Origin: an uncultured Candidatus Saccharibacteria bacterium
GTDB taxonomy: Bacteria > Patescibacteriota > Saccharimonadia > Saccharimonadales > Saccharimonadaceae
DNA: 40,341 nt
Direction of reading: 5' to 3'
Assembly (NCBI GenBank): GCA_948851665.1
Contig: CAQOWG010000007.1
Coordinates: 1-40,341, forward strand
Shown one piece after another: positions 6,857 through 14,534 of the stretch (position 1 is its first letter; each line of letters begins with the position of its first letter). A program made the translations under genes and the position numbers. The notes under the pieces are model-generated. The model had not been told where the DNA came from, ran no database searches, and saw only the letters and a list, made by a program, of their open reading frames with translations.

Positions 6857-7117
6857 TTATTTAGTTTTCTTAGTGACCTTGGTGGTCGTGGTTTTCTTGG
6901 TTGATTTTTTGGCGGTCTTAGCGGCTTTTTTGGCAGCTTTGACGCTTTCTTTGCTGACTGGTTTAACCGTCTTTACTTTGAGGTTAGGGGTCTTTTTGGC
7001 AGTCTCGAAGACTTTGACCGGAGAGGTACGATTGACCGACCGGGCGAGTTTCAGACGCAAGTGGCTGCGGCGCAGACCGGTCTTGCGAGGACTACTCTGT
7101 TTTTTAGGTTCAGGCAT
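6857..7117 (-). CDS. rpmF: Probable 50S ribosomal protein L32 with basic tail
   Basis: The first 28 residues, starting MPEPKKQSSPRKTGLRRSHL, match the L32 start (P-K-x-x-x-S-x-x-R-x-x-x-R-R-x-H/W-x-L). The zinc cysteines of many L32 are absent, as in other Cys-less L32 proteins, and the usual P-H-R-V strand cannot be seen. The rest is a Lys/Ala/Thr-rich tail like histone H1 (AKKAAKTAKKSTKKTTTTK). ATG 7117 follows AAGGAGC. Being first before nusB fits a ribosome-assembly operon. Alternatives are another small nucleic-acid-binding protein; L32 is the best guess. Confidence 0.5.
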   Translation of the reverse strand: MPEPKKQSSPRKTGLRRSHLRLKLARSVNRTSPVKVFETAKKTPNLKVKTVKPVSKESVKAAKKAAKTAKKSTKKTTTTKVTKKTK

Positions 7118-7220
7118 AATGCTCCTTAATATTTATGAAAATCTTATCTTTCAGTTTATCATATTTCTCGACGATTTACAAGGGGAAAATCAAGTTTTTT
7201 TGATGTCCCTCAAAACAAGT

Positions 7221-7260
7221 ATGTCCCCTACTACGTAGGGGACATGATGGGTCCATCATG
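7221..7260 (-). terminator. Double hairpin after the uracil permease gene
   Basis: ATGTCCCCTAC-TAC-GTAGGGGACAT (7221-7245) has 11-bp arms; next to it CATGATGG-GT-CCATCATG (7243-7260). They lie 11 bases past the permease stop. The T run on the minus strand is weak (ACTTGTTTTG), so they may protect the mRNA end or end transcription inefficiently. Confidence 0.55.
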
Positions 7261-7271
7261 CGAATCACTGA

Positions 7272-8717
7272 TTAGTGATCAGCTTTGATTTTACCACCTT
7301 TCGGAGAGATGTCGAAATTGACGCCACTATTAGAGCTGTGGTCTTCTGCACCATACTCGTCCTCTTTCTTGGGCAAGAGCAAATTGAGTGCAATACCTGC
7401 AATCGGAGCAATCGCCAAACCTGTCAAAGTGGCAGTTGTGCCAAAAATGCTGAGAGGAAGCCCGTCGGTGAGCCCCAGACCGCAGACCATCTCGACCGCG
7501 ATAATAATAACATTGCGCGGATTGTCGAGGTTGACGTTGTTTTCCTTGATGTTGCGGAAACCTACCACCGAAATCATGCCATAGAGCATGAAGCTGATGC
7601 CGCCAACGATTGCAGACGGCATAGTAGCAATAGCTGCCGAAAGCCACGGGAAGAAACTGATAAATACGGTAATATAGGCCGCACGACGAATAACTTTGGG
7701 GTCATACACTCTGGTCAGGGTGAGCGTGCCGGTGTTCTCGCCATATGTGGTATTGGCGGGGGAGCCAAACAATGCAGCGAACGCCGTAGCTGATCCATCA
7801 CAAAGCAAGGTCAGCCATAATCCGGGATGCTCCAGGTAGTTCTTCCTAGTGGTAGAAGAAACAGCCGAGACGTCTCCAACGTGTTCCATCATAGCCGCAA
7901 TAGCCGGCGACACCATTATCAATACGATATTGGGGTCAAACTTAGGCAGTTGCATGGGCGGGACCCCAAAGATCTTCGCTTCGGAAACCGTCGCGAAATT
8001 CAAGATTGCCGCACCGTCCGCGTTTGTGAAACCACACCAATGCATGACGAGCGCCACAATGTAGCTAATCACGAAGCCCATCAAGATCGGTACGATCTTT
8101 AACATCCCTTTGCCCCATTGCTGGAATGCGACCATTACGAAAATGGCTACCAGTGCCAGAACCCAGTTCTGTTTGGCGTTACTGATAGCAGACGGCGCCA
8201 AGGTTAAGCCAATACAGGCAATAACGGGCCCGGTCACAACCGGCGGAAAAACCCGCATCACGCGCTCTGTGCCGACCAGCTTGATAATTACAGCGACCAC
8301 AACATAGAGCAACCCGGCAGCCACGATCCCGCCACAGGCGTAAGCAGCTTTGGTATTAGCATCCATGGCGGCGTAAATTCCGGTATCGAGTGACGCAATA
8401 GTGGCAAAACCACCGAGGAAGGCAAAACTTGATCCCAGAAAAACCGGTACCTCGTGACCTGCCAGCCAAGTGATCACATGCAAGATGAGCGTACCGATAC
8501 CTGCGCCGAGCAAAGTGGTGGAAACCGTAAGCCCTTTGGTCGGGGCGTCAAGCCCGGCCGCCACAAAATAGCTGGCGATCAGGATAGGCACCAAGACTGT
8601 CGACCCACTCATTGAGAAGACATGCTGAATGCTCAGTAACCACTGTTTCGGCAACGATAAAACACTGACGTCGTAGATCGGTTCATGACCAATTTCGACT
8701 TTTTGTACATCTTTCAT
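7272..8717 (-). CDS. uraA: NCS2-family uracil/xanthine permease
   Basis: Nucleobase:cation symporter-2 family membrane protein for proton-coupled uptake of uracil or xanthine. 481 residues with about 12-14 hydrophobic segments; the start LPKQWLLSIQHVFSMSGSTVLVPI is the family's Q-H gating region, and the NCS2 signature region around VGDVSAVSSTT and TTYGENTGTLTLTRVYDP (the Q/E-N-x-G motif of NCS2) is present. The ENTG form is like UraA/PyrP uracil transporters. ATG 8717 follows AAAGGAGGTG. The leader has a palindromic promoter and a hairpin with five T. It probably feeds Upp; a purine substrate is the main alternative. Confidence 0.88.
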   Translation of the reverse strand: MKDVQKVEIGHEPIYDVSVLSLPKQWLLSIQHVFSMSGSTVLVPILIASYFVAAGLDAPTKGLTVSTTLLGAGIGTLILHVITWLAGHEVPVFLGSSFAFLGGFATIASLDTGIYAAMDANTKAAYACGGIVAAGLLYVVVAVIIKLVGTERVMRVFPPVVTGPVIACIGLTLAPSAISNAKQNWVLALVAIFVMVAFQQWGKGMLKIVPILMGFVISYIVALVMHWCGFTNADGAAILNFATVSEAKIFGVPPMQLPKFDPNIVLIMVSPAIAAMMEHVGDVSAVSSTTRKNYLEHPGLWLTLLCDGSATAFAALFGSPANTTYGENTGTLTLTRVYDPKVIRRAAYITVFISFFPWLSAAIATMPSAIVGGISFMLYGMISVVGFRNIKENNVNLDNPRNVIIIAVEMVCGLGLTDGLPLSIFGTTATLTGLAIAPIAGIALNLLLPKKEDEYGAEDHSSNSGVNFDISPKGGKIKADH

Positions 8718-8760
8718 ATAGATGCACCTCCTTTTCTTTGTAAAGATTCTATGTTCTCTA

Positions 8761-8816
8761 TGTAAAAACTAGAACAAACATCCTTCTAGCCGTACTGATT
8801 ATAACAGCTGTTATAA
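8761..8816 (-). promoter_or_regulatory. Palindromic promoter and attenuator-like leader of uraA
   Basis: TTATAACAGCTGTTATAA (8799-8816) is a perfect 18-bp palindrome that overlaps the minus-strand -10 box TATAAT (8803-8798): a probable operator. Downstream in the leader, CTAGAA (8789-8784) and TTCTAG (8774-8769) form a hairpin followed at once by TTTTT (8768-8764), as in a short intrinsic terminator before the gene. Confidence 0.6.
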
Positions 8817-8857
8817 GGGTGAACAAGCATAAAGGGGACGATTCTATGTCAAAATGC

Positions 8858-8886
8858 TTGACTTTTTAGCAAAAGTGTGCTAAAAT
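8858..8886 (+). promoter_or_regulatory. Promoter of the 157-residue unknown gene
   Basis: TTGACT (8858-8863), exactly 17 bases, TAAAAT (8881-8886). The stretch TTGACTTTTTAGCA and most of the spacer are the same as in the promoter at 24625-24653. Confidence 0.75.
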
Positions 8887-8929
8887 GACAAGGTGAGGTA
8901 TAATTGCCTCAAGAATGGGGGTGAAATGA

Positions 8930-9403
8930 TTGCAAAAAGACCAAAATCAGTGGCTTGAGCTTGGCGATGGCATTGAGGTATTGCGATATCGGCCGGGATG
9001 GGACTGGCAAAAAAGTCCACAAGAGAATCTTTTAGAGATTCGGCCGGAAGATTTATTGTCGCTCAAAATCACTATGCCAGAGCGGTTCTTGGTGGCGGTC
9101 GATACTGCTGCGAAGACACAAAGCTTAGCTACGAAAGGCTCAGGGCCAGTAATCATGGCCACAAGAGTAGACTGGATCTATCAATATCCATCTATTCGCG
9201 TTATCCAGTGTACCTGCTTCGAATCAAAGCATATAAAATGGTACGGGGTAGAACTAGCACTGGGATACATAGCACCATTTGAGCCGGAATTAAGGCTCAA
9301 AGCATTGTTGAGCCCGCCGACGAGTTTTGGCATGCCAGCAGAAGACATGGGTCAAGCCCTGCAAAAATGTTTTAGCGGACTTAACTCACGTCAACCTACA
9401 TAG
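8930..9403 (+). CDS. Unknown protein, 157 residues
   Basis: I do not recognise a family. Start TTG 8930 is chosen since GGGGGTG lies eight bases before it and the ATG at 8926 runs into a stop after ten codons. The product looks soluble and alpha/beta, with no signal peptide: a short charged start, LEIRPEDLLSLKI, PERFLVAVDTAAK, and two cysteines in VIQCTCFESKHIKWYG. It has a good sigma-70 promoter and a stem (CCCTCC/GGGGGG, 9405-9422) after the stop, shared with the convergent PRTase gene. Confidence 0.65.
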   Translation: MQKDQNQWLELGDGIEVLRYRPGWDWQKSPQENLLEIRPEDLLSLKITMPERFLVAVDTAAKTQSLATKGSGPVIMATRVDWIYQYPSIRVIQCTCFESKHIKWYGVELALGYIAPFEPELRLKALLSPPTSFGMPAEDMGQALQKCFSGLNSRQPT

Positions 9404-9429
9404 GCCCTCCAGAAATGGGGGGTTATTTT
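9404..9429. terminator. Hairpin between convergent genes
   Basis: CCCTCC (9405-9410) pairs, partly by G-U, with GGGGGG (9417-9422), then TTATTTT on the + strand. A weak terminator for the + gene. Confidence 0.45.
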
Positions 9430-10811
9430 ACTGTCCCAAAACTTTGGGTAATATTGACGTAGGAATGAGCAACATTTGAATCGCGAGTAAAAATCACGCC
9501 GAGATTGGCACAATAATCTTCCCATTTTTCTTCACTATAATAATCGGGAAGTTTAGGTAGAATGTGGCCAGCACGATACAACTCAGCCATGCGGTGAATT
9601 TCTTTCTGGAGTTCGATAGTACTCTCGCCTTCCTTGGCGGCGAGGTCGAGTGGACGACCAGTAAAGGGCGCAATGTAGAGGTCATTAAGGCGCTCGATGG
9701 TGGGGTCGGACCGGAAACGGTCGCGCATGGCCTTGAAATTGATATCGCCGATGCCTTTGCCGGCTTCTGGGTTTACATCATGATCGTACCAAACTGGAGA
9801 ACTAAGCATCTGCATTTCGCCATTGGCGGACTTGCGATAACCGGCTTTCCAGAAAACATGAGTGACAACCTCCGTATTATGATCATTTACAGCCTGTTCG
9901 ACTAAAAACTTGGCAATTTCGGCGGTAGCGCCAGAATTGGCAACTTCGTCGATGACTGTAATTTTCTTCCCTTCTAGACCAGTGGGAGTGGCAAAAATTT
10001 TATCAACGAGCCAAGGTGGCAAATCTGGTGCGCGACGCTCTTCGTCGTCTTGTCGCGACTGGAAAGCTAGCGGATCGAAGCCAGCGAGCTCGGCCTGTTG
10101 TTCGGACGAAAGACCAGCGTGAACGGTGGCGATACCGCCAGGTATGAGGGCAAGGCGAGCACGCGCAATATCACTGCGAGGGACAGGATGTTCGAGCATG
10201 GACCGTTGAAAATCTTGAAAAGTGGCTTTTTCGCCGGTGGATTTGAAATTACCTTGGCCATCAATATCCATCCCAACCGAGCGAAACCACCTAATGCGAT
10301 CAATAGCGAGAAAATTTTCGCGGGGTGGTTCGGGCCGATTGCTGAAATCTTGCCAAAATTCGTCAACCAACCAACTGACTGGACGAGCGGATTTGTCGAG
10401 GTAGATCACGGCGTCACTAGGACGAGATGGAGGGTCAGTCTCACCAGAAAGTAAGGCGACCGTGTCGGCGGTACGAGTGACAAAGCGAGCTAGAGTTTCG
10501 TTAATATTCAATGTTTCAGTAATATTGTCGACCTGGTCGCGAAAAATTGGAAAAGCAGACGGATTAACGTTGAATCTCTTCTCGGGACGAGAAGAGAGCT
10601 CCATGGAGCTAAGTTCCTCAGTGAGGAGTGGGGCGGTCTCAGCCGCCACGAAAGACGAACGACGTTCCCAGTTGTGCGGATCAAAAGCGTCGCTCAATTC
10701 GCTAAGACTCTCCCAACCGGTAATATTCCCGTCGTCAATGGGCGTTTCGGACGGCTGGGATGTCTCTGATGGCACAGGCGCTTCTGGTGCCAAGGGTCGG
10801 ATCTTTTCCAT
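9423..10811 (-). CDS. Phosphoribosyltransferase-domain protein
   Basis: 462 residues, soluble. The PRPP-binding loop of type I phosphoribosyltransferases is seen at about 283-300 as KKITVIDEVANSGATAEI (hydrophobic strand, Asp-Glu, then a small-residue loop with Thr). The hood/entry strand AVIYLDKSARPVSWLV is at 134-149. The N-terminal 90 residues are Pro/Ser/Glu-rich and the C-terminal 110 residues are unlike standard PRTases, so the substrate cannot be named. It may be a salvage enzyme or a regulator that kept the fold. ATG 10811 follows GAGGAG, 18 bases after the leuS stop, so it is read with leuS. Confidence 0.6.
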   Translation of the reverse strand: MEKIRPLAPEAPVPSETSQPSETPIDDGNITGWESLSELSDAFDPHNWERRSSFVAAETAPLLTEELSSMELSSRPEKRFNVNPSAFPIFRDQVDNITETLNINETLARFVTRTADTVALLSGETDPPSRPSDAVIYLDKSARPVSWLVDEFWQDFSNRPEPPRENFLAIDRIRWFRSVGMDIDGQGNFKSTGEKATFQDFQRSMLEHPVPRSDIARARLALIPGGIATVHAGLSSEQQAELAGFDPLAFQSRQDDEERRAPDLPPWLVDKIFATPTGLEGKKITVIDEVANSGATAEIAKFLVEQAVNDHNTEVVTHVFWKAGYRKSANGEMQMLSSPVWYDHDVNPEAGKGIGDINFKAMRDRFRSDPTIERLNDLYIAPFTGRPLDLAAKEGESTIELQKEIHRMAELYRAGHILPKLPDYYSEEKWEDYCANLGVIFTRDSNVAHSYVNITQSFGTVK

Positions 10812-10829
10812 TTATCTCCTCTAAGTGTA

Positions 10830-13235
10830 CTAGACTACGATATTGACCAATTTGGCGTTCTTAGGAGTGATGACTTTGCGGATTTCTTGACCATTGAGGT
10901 TTTTTTGAACATTCGGATCGGCTTTAGCTAGTTCTTCGAGCTTAGCTGGGTCATTAGCATCGTCGACAGGAACATCCAAGCGAGCGCGAAGTTTGCCGTT
11001 GACTTGAACAACAATTTCGACAGTATCGGCAGTAAGGGCGGATTCGTCCCAAGTTGGCCAGACATCGTCGGCGTTCAGCTTTTCCAACATTTCGCAGGCA
11101 AGGTGCGGTGCGAACGGCTTGACAAGCTTTGCAAGAGCGGCGAGGTCGGCTGGGGATTTGCCGGATTTATAGAGATGATTGACAAATTCCATCAAAGCCG
11201 CCACGGCAGTATTAAAGCTATTGCGATGCAAATCCTCGGTGACTTTCTTGATGGTTTGATTGCGGATTGGTGCGTTCGTGGAATCATCAACGGTAGCAGT
11301 TTCGTTAGTAAAGGCCAGCATCCAGCAACGGTTGAGGAAGCGGTAGACGCCACCGATTGCCTCAGTATTCCAGGCGGCATCTTGGTCGTAGGGACCGATA
11401 AACATTTCATAGGTGCGGAGGGTATCGGCACCATAGCCGCTTTCGACCACGTCGAGCGGATCAATGACATTACCCTTGCTTTTGCTCATTTTCTTACCGT
11501 CAGGAGCATTAATGTAACCATTGTAGAGGAGTTTCTTGATGGGCTCACGGAAGGGCAAGTAGCCTTGGTCGGCGAAGAATTTGCACCAAAAGCGAATGTA
11601 GAGCAGGTGCGCAACAGCATGATCACCACCAACGTAAACATCAGTTGGGGCCCAATATTTAATGGCTTCGGGGTCCCAAGCAGCTTCAGTATCGCGAGGC
11701 GAGACGTAGCGCCAGAGGTACCAACTTGAACAGGCATAGCCATCAAGGGTGTCGGTTTCACGAGTACATTCAATGTCGTTACCATCCTCATCTTTTAGGG
11801 TGACTTTGAGCCAATCCTTAGCCTTAGCAAGAGGAGAACGGCCGGTATTGTCGGGTTGGTAGTCGTCAACTTCGGGGTGCATGACTGGCAGCTGATTTTC
11901 AGGGATAGGATGAGGGTTGCCGTCTTTATCATAGGCAATTGGAATTGGGCAGCCCCAGTAACGCTGACGAGAGATTAGCCAATCGCGCATGCGATAAGTA
12001 ACCTCGGCGTGGCCGAGTCCGCGTTCTTCTAACCAAGCGACAATTTGCTCGCGAGCTTCTTCGGAACGCATATCATTAAACTGTTCGGAATTAACCAAGG
12101 TTCCCTCGCCATGATAGCAGCGCGAATCGTCGTCACTGTTTTCCGGCCTTTCGACTACGACTTTGATGGGCAGGTCAAATTTCTCGGCAAATTCAAAGTC
12201 GCGCTCATCGTGAGCAGGTACAGCCATGATAGCGCCAGTGCCATAGCCAGAGAGGACGTAATCTGCCACCCAAATTGGGATTTCTTGGCCAGTAGCGGGA
12301 TTAATAGCATTACTACCGGTAAAAATGCCGGTCTTATCCTTGTTTTCTTGGCGTTCGATCTCGGATTTTTTAAGGGTAGCCTTGCAATAGGACTCGACTG
12401 CTTCGCGGGTGTCATCGTTTACTAGAGTCTTGAGCAGAGGGTGCTCAGGAGCAAGGACCAGGAAGGTCGCACCAAAAATCGTATCAGGGCGAGTGGTAAA
12501 GACGGTGATTTTTTCGTCGTGATTTTTGATTTCGAAGTCAATCTTTGCGCCCTCAGAACGACCGATCCAATTCTTTTGCATGGTTTTGATCTTGTCGGGC
12601 CATTCAACCTCATCGATTGAGTCGAGTAGTTCATCCGCATAAGCGGTGATTTTGAAGAACCATTGCTTCATTTTTTTCTTTTCGACTTCGTGGCCGCAGC
12701 GCCAACATTTGCCATTCTCAACCTGTTCATTGGCAAGGACGGTTTGGTCGACTGGACACCACCATTGATATGACTCTTTCTGATAAGCAAGACCGGCTTT
12801 ATAAAGTTGGAGGAAGCACCACTGAGTCCAGCGGTAATATTCCGGGTCGGAAGTGTTGATTTCGCGACTCCAGTCGATAGCGTAACCGAGTTTCTGGGCT
12901 TGCTTGCGGAAGTTGGCGATATTGGTGGCGGTGGCGGATTGTGGCGAAATTCCGGTTTTGATGGCGTAATTCTCGGCAGGTAGGCCAAACGTATCGTAGC
13001 CAAAAGGACGCAGGACGTTCATTTCCTGCTGCGCATAGAATCGCGCGAGAACATCGACGATGGTGAAGTTGCGGACGTGACCAACGTGAAGACCCGCCCC
13101 GGAGGGATAGGGGAACATCTCGGCGACGTACTTTTTGGGTTTGTCGTCGTCGATTGGGCCGGCTTTGAAAGCCTCGGTATCAGCCCAGATTTTTTGCCAT
13201 TTTTGTTCAATTTTCAGAGGGTCATATCTTTCCAT
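10830..13235 (-). CDS. leuS: Leucyl-tRNA synthetase
   Basis: Charges tRNA-Leu with leucine. Class I signatures: HVGH at residues 50-53 (in PYPSGAGLHVGHVRN) and KMSKS at 582-586. The editing insert is present, with the TTRPDTIFGATF and YGTGAIMAVPAHDERD blocks near 246-257 and 331-346. A zinc-type cluster C-P-V-D ... C-W-R-C-G lies at 160-181. 801 residues, slightly short against about 860. The gene has TATAAT (minus strand 13248-13243) seven bases before the ATG and no ribosome binding site, so the mRNA is probably leaderless. Confidence 0.97.
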   Translation of the reverse strand: MERYDPLKIEQKWQKIWADTEAFKAGPIDDDKPKKYVAEMFPYPSGAGLHVGHVRNFTIVDVLARFYAQQEMNVLRPFGYDTFGLPAENYAIKTGISPQSATATNIANFRKQAQKLGYAIDWSREINTSDPEYYRWTQWCFLQLYKAGLAYQKESYQWWCPVDQTVLANEQVENGKCWRCGHEVEKKKMKQWFFKITAYADELLDSIDEVEWPDKIKTMQKNWIGRSEGAKIDFEIKNHDEKITVFTTRPDTIFGATFLVLAPEHPLLKTLVNDDTREAVESYCKATLKKSEIERQENKDKTGIFTGSNAINPATGQEIPIWVADYVLSGYGTGAIMAVPAHDERDFEFAEKFDLPIKVVVERPENSDDDSRCYHGEGTLVNSEQFNDMRSEEAREQIVAWLEERGLGHAEVTYRMRDWLISRQRYWGCPIPIAYDKDGNPHPIPENQLPVMHPEVDDYQPDNTGRSPLAKAKDWLKVTLKDEDGNDIECTRETDTLDGYACSSWYLWRYVSPRDTEAAWDPEAIKYWAPTDVYVGGDHAVAHLLYIRFWCKFFADQGYLPFREPIKKLLYNGYINAPDGKKMSKSKGNVIDPLDVVESGYGADTLRTYEMFIGPYDQDAAWNTEAIGGVYRFLNRCWMLAFTNETATVDDSTNAPIRNQTIKKVTEDLHRNSFNTAVAALMEFVNHLYKSGKSPADLAALAKLVKPFAPHLACEMLEKLNADDVWPTWDESALTADTVEIVVQVNGKLRARLDVPVDDANDPAKLEELAKADPNVQKNLNGQEIRKVITPKNAKLVNIVV

Positions 13236-13242
13236 AGGGTAT

Positions 13243-13271
13243 ATTATAGCACCGATTGACTAGGCTCGCAA
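13243..13271 (-). promoter_or_regulatory. Leaderless-type promoter of leuS
   Basis: TTGCGA (13271-13266), 17 bases, TATAAT (13248-13243) on the minus strand; the ATG at 13235 lies where transcription should start. Confidence 0.65.
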
Positions 13272-13338
13272 TCTGCGATATACTGGACAAGTTGGCAAAA
13301 AGCCAAAGCATTATTCTCTAGAGAAAGAGGTGATAACA

Positions 13339-13920
13339 TTGAACTTTATAAGGAAGTTGATTAGTAGGGCTACGAGTAAGCTCTTGATTGTGAGCCTACT
13401 GGTCATACTTTGTCAGCCAATAACTGCACGCGCAGAGGAAAATAGTACGGAAGGAATTGCAGTGCCAGTGGAAGTAACGGATACGGACGAGCAAATCGCT
13501 GAATCGGCAACCGCGGAAGTAATCACTGCAGAAGTAATCGCCGAACCGATTGAAACGACACTGGTCGCGGAGGAGGGAGCAACTTTACTAGGCGAATTCC
13601 GACTGACGTACTATTGTTGCGAACGATATAAACATATTTGTGGTGACGGTACAGGGCTGACAGCTTCGGGACGACCGGTTGAGGCCGGGCATAGCATTGC
13701 AGTGGACCCGAACATAATTCCGCTGGGGAGTCGAGTGTGGATTGATTTTGGTGACGGCGAAGGCTGGCATGAATATTCGGCCGACGATACCGGATCGCTA
13801 GTCGAAGGCAACCATATCGACATAGCAATCGAGACACATAAAGAAGCGTTGCGCCAGTCAAACGTGGTGGGTCGGGTGTGTTTTAGTCCTCCACCAAGTG
13901 AAAATTGCCCCGCTGGTTAG
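13339..13920 (+). CDS. Secreted 3D-domain (RlpA/MltA-like) cell wall protein
   Basis: 193 residues. A signal peptide (LLIVSLLVILCQPITARA, cleaved before EEN) is followed by an acidic 45-residue linker and a 3D double-psi barrel: FRLTYYCCERY, GLTASGRPVEAGHSIAVDP, IPLGSRVWIDFG and the three-Asp region DDTGSLVEGNHIDIAI. Such domains occur in lytic transglycosylases of the MltA type and in Sps/YuiC-type resuscitation proteins, which cut peptidoglycan glycan strands. The start TTG 13339 is preferred to GTG 13330, because AAAGAGGTG lies just before it. Four Cys could form disulfides outside the cell. The stop codon lies inside the terminator stem. Confidence 0.85.
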   Translation: MNFIRKLISRATSKLLIVSLLVILCQPITARAEENSTEGIAVPVEVTDTDEQIAESATAEVITAEVIAEPIETTLVAEEGATLLGEFRLTYYCCERYKHICGDGTGLTASGRPVEAGHSIAVDPNIIPLGSRVWIDFGDGEGWHEYSADDTGSLVEGNHIDIAIETHKEALRQSNVVGRVCFSPPPSENCPAG

Positions 13921-13930
13921 CGGGGTTTTT
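13908..13930 (+). terminator. Terminator that overlaps the 3D gene's stop codon
   Basis: CCCCGC (13908-13913), loop TGGTTA, GCGGGG (13920-13925), then TTTTT. The stop TAG (13918-13920) is in the loop/stem, so the terminator is partly coding; the next gene's -10 box follows within seven bases. Confidence 0.9.
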
Positions 13931-13949
13931 CCGTGATATAATCATGGTC

Positions 13950-14468
13950 ATGAAGTTGGTTTTGGTCTTGAATAATATCCGTTCGACTTATAATGTAGGG
14001 GCGATTTTGCGAACTGCGGAAGGGCTCGGGGTCGCGAAAGTGGTGTATGCGGGATATACGCCACGCTATGACGATAATTCCCTGTTGCCACACTTGAGGG
14101 CAAAATTGAATCGGCAAATTGAACGCTCGGCGATTGGGGCAGAAAAAATGGTAGCGCAGGAAACAGCGTCGGACCTAGAGAAGTGGTTGGATGCACAGAA
14201 AGAGGCTTACTGGACGGTGGTTGGACTGGAGAATAATTTGGCGCCGGAAGAGCAGGAGCGGCGAGTGATTTTGGACTCGGAGTCAGAACAGAAGCTGGCA
14301 GCGGACAAGATAGTACTAGTGCTAGGTGAAGAAGTAAATGGTATCCCGGCCAGCATACGGGAGAAGATGGATTATTTTTTGGAAATTCCGATGGCGGGGC
14401 GGAAAGAATCGTTCAATGTGTCAGTGGCGACGGGGATTGCCTTATGGGGGCTCTCGAAGCTCGCGTAA
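13950..14468 (+). CDS. SpoU (TrmH)-family RNA 2'-O-methyltransferase
   Basis: Methylates a ribose in tRNA or rRNA with S-adenosylmethionine through the deep trefoil knot (SPOUT) fold. Motif 1 is at the start (VLNNIRSTYNVGAILRTAEGLG; N and R are conserved), motif 2 is KIVLVLGEEVNGIP and motif 3 is FLEIPMAGRKESFNVSVATGIAL, all in order. 172 residues, the short form without an extra RNA-binding domain. The ATG at 13950 is chosen: TATAAT (13937-13942) ends seven bases before it, and the earlier ATG at 13944 lies upstream of the expected transcription start. Leaderless. Which RNA it modifies is unknown. Confidence 0.9.
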   Translation: MKLVLVLNNIRSTYNVGAILRTAEGLGVAKVVYAGYTPRYDDNSLLPHLRAKLNRQIERSAIGAEKMVAQETASDLEKWLDAQKEAYWTVVGLENNLAPEEQERRVILDSESEQKLAADKIVLVLGEEVNGIPASIREKMDYFLEIPMAGRKESFNVSVATGIALWGLSKLA

Positions 14469-14534
14469 TAGTTTTTTCGGGACACTCAAGGCCGTTTGGC
14501 CAAGCTTATACCCTCAAAAACCATTACGTGAGCT

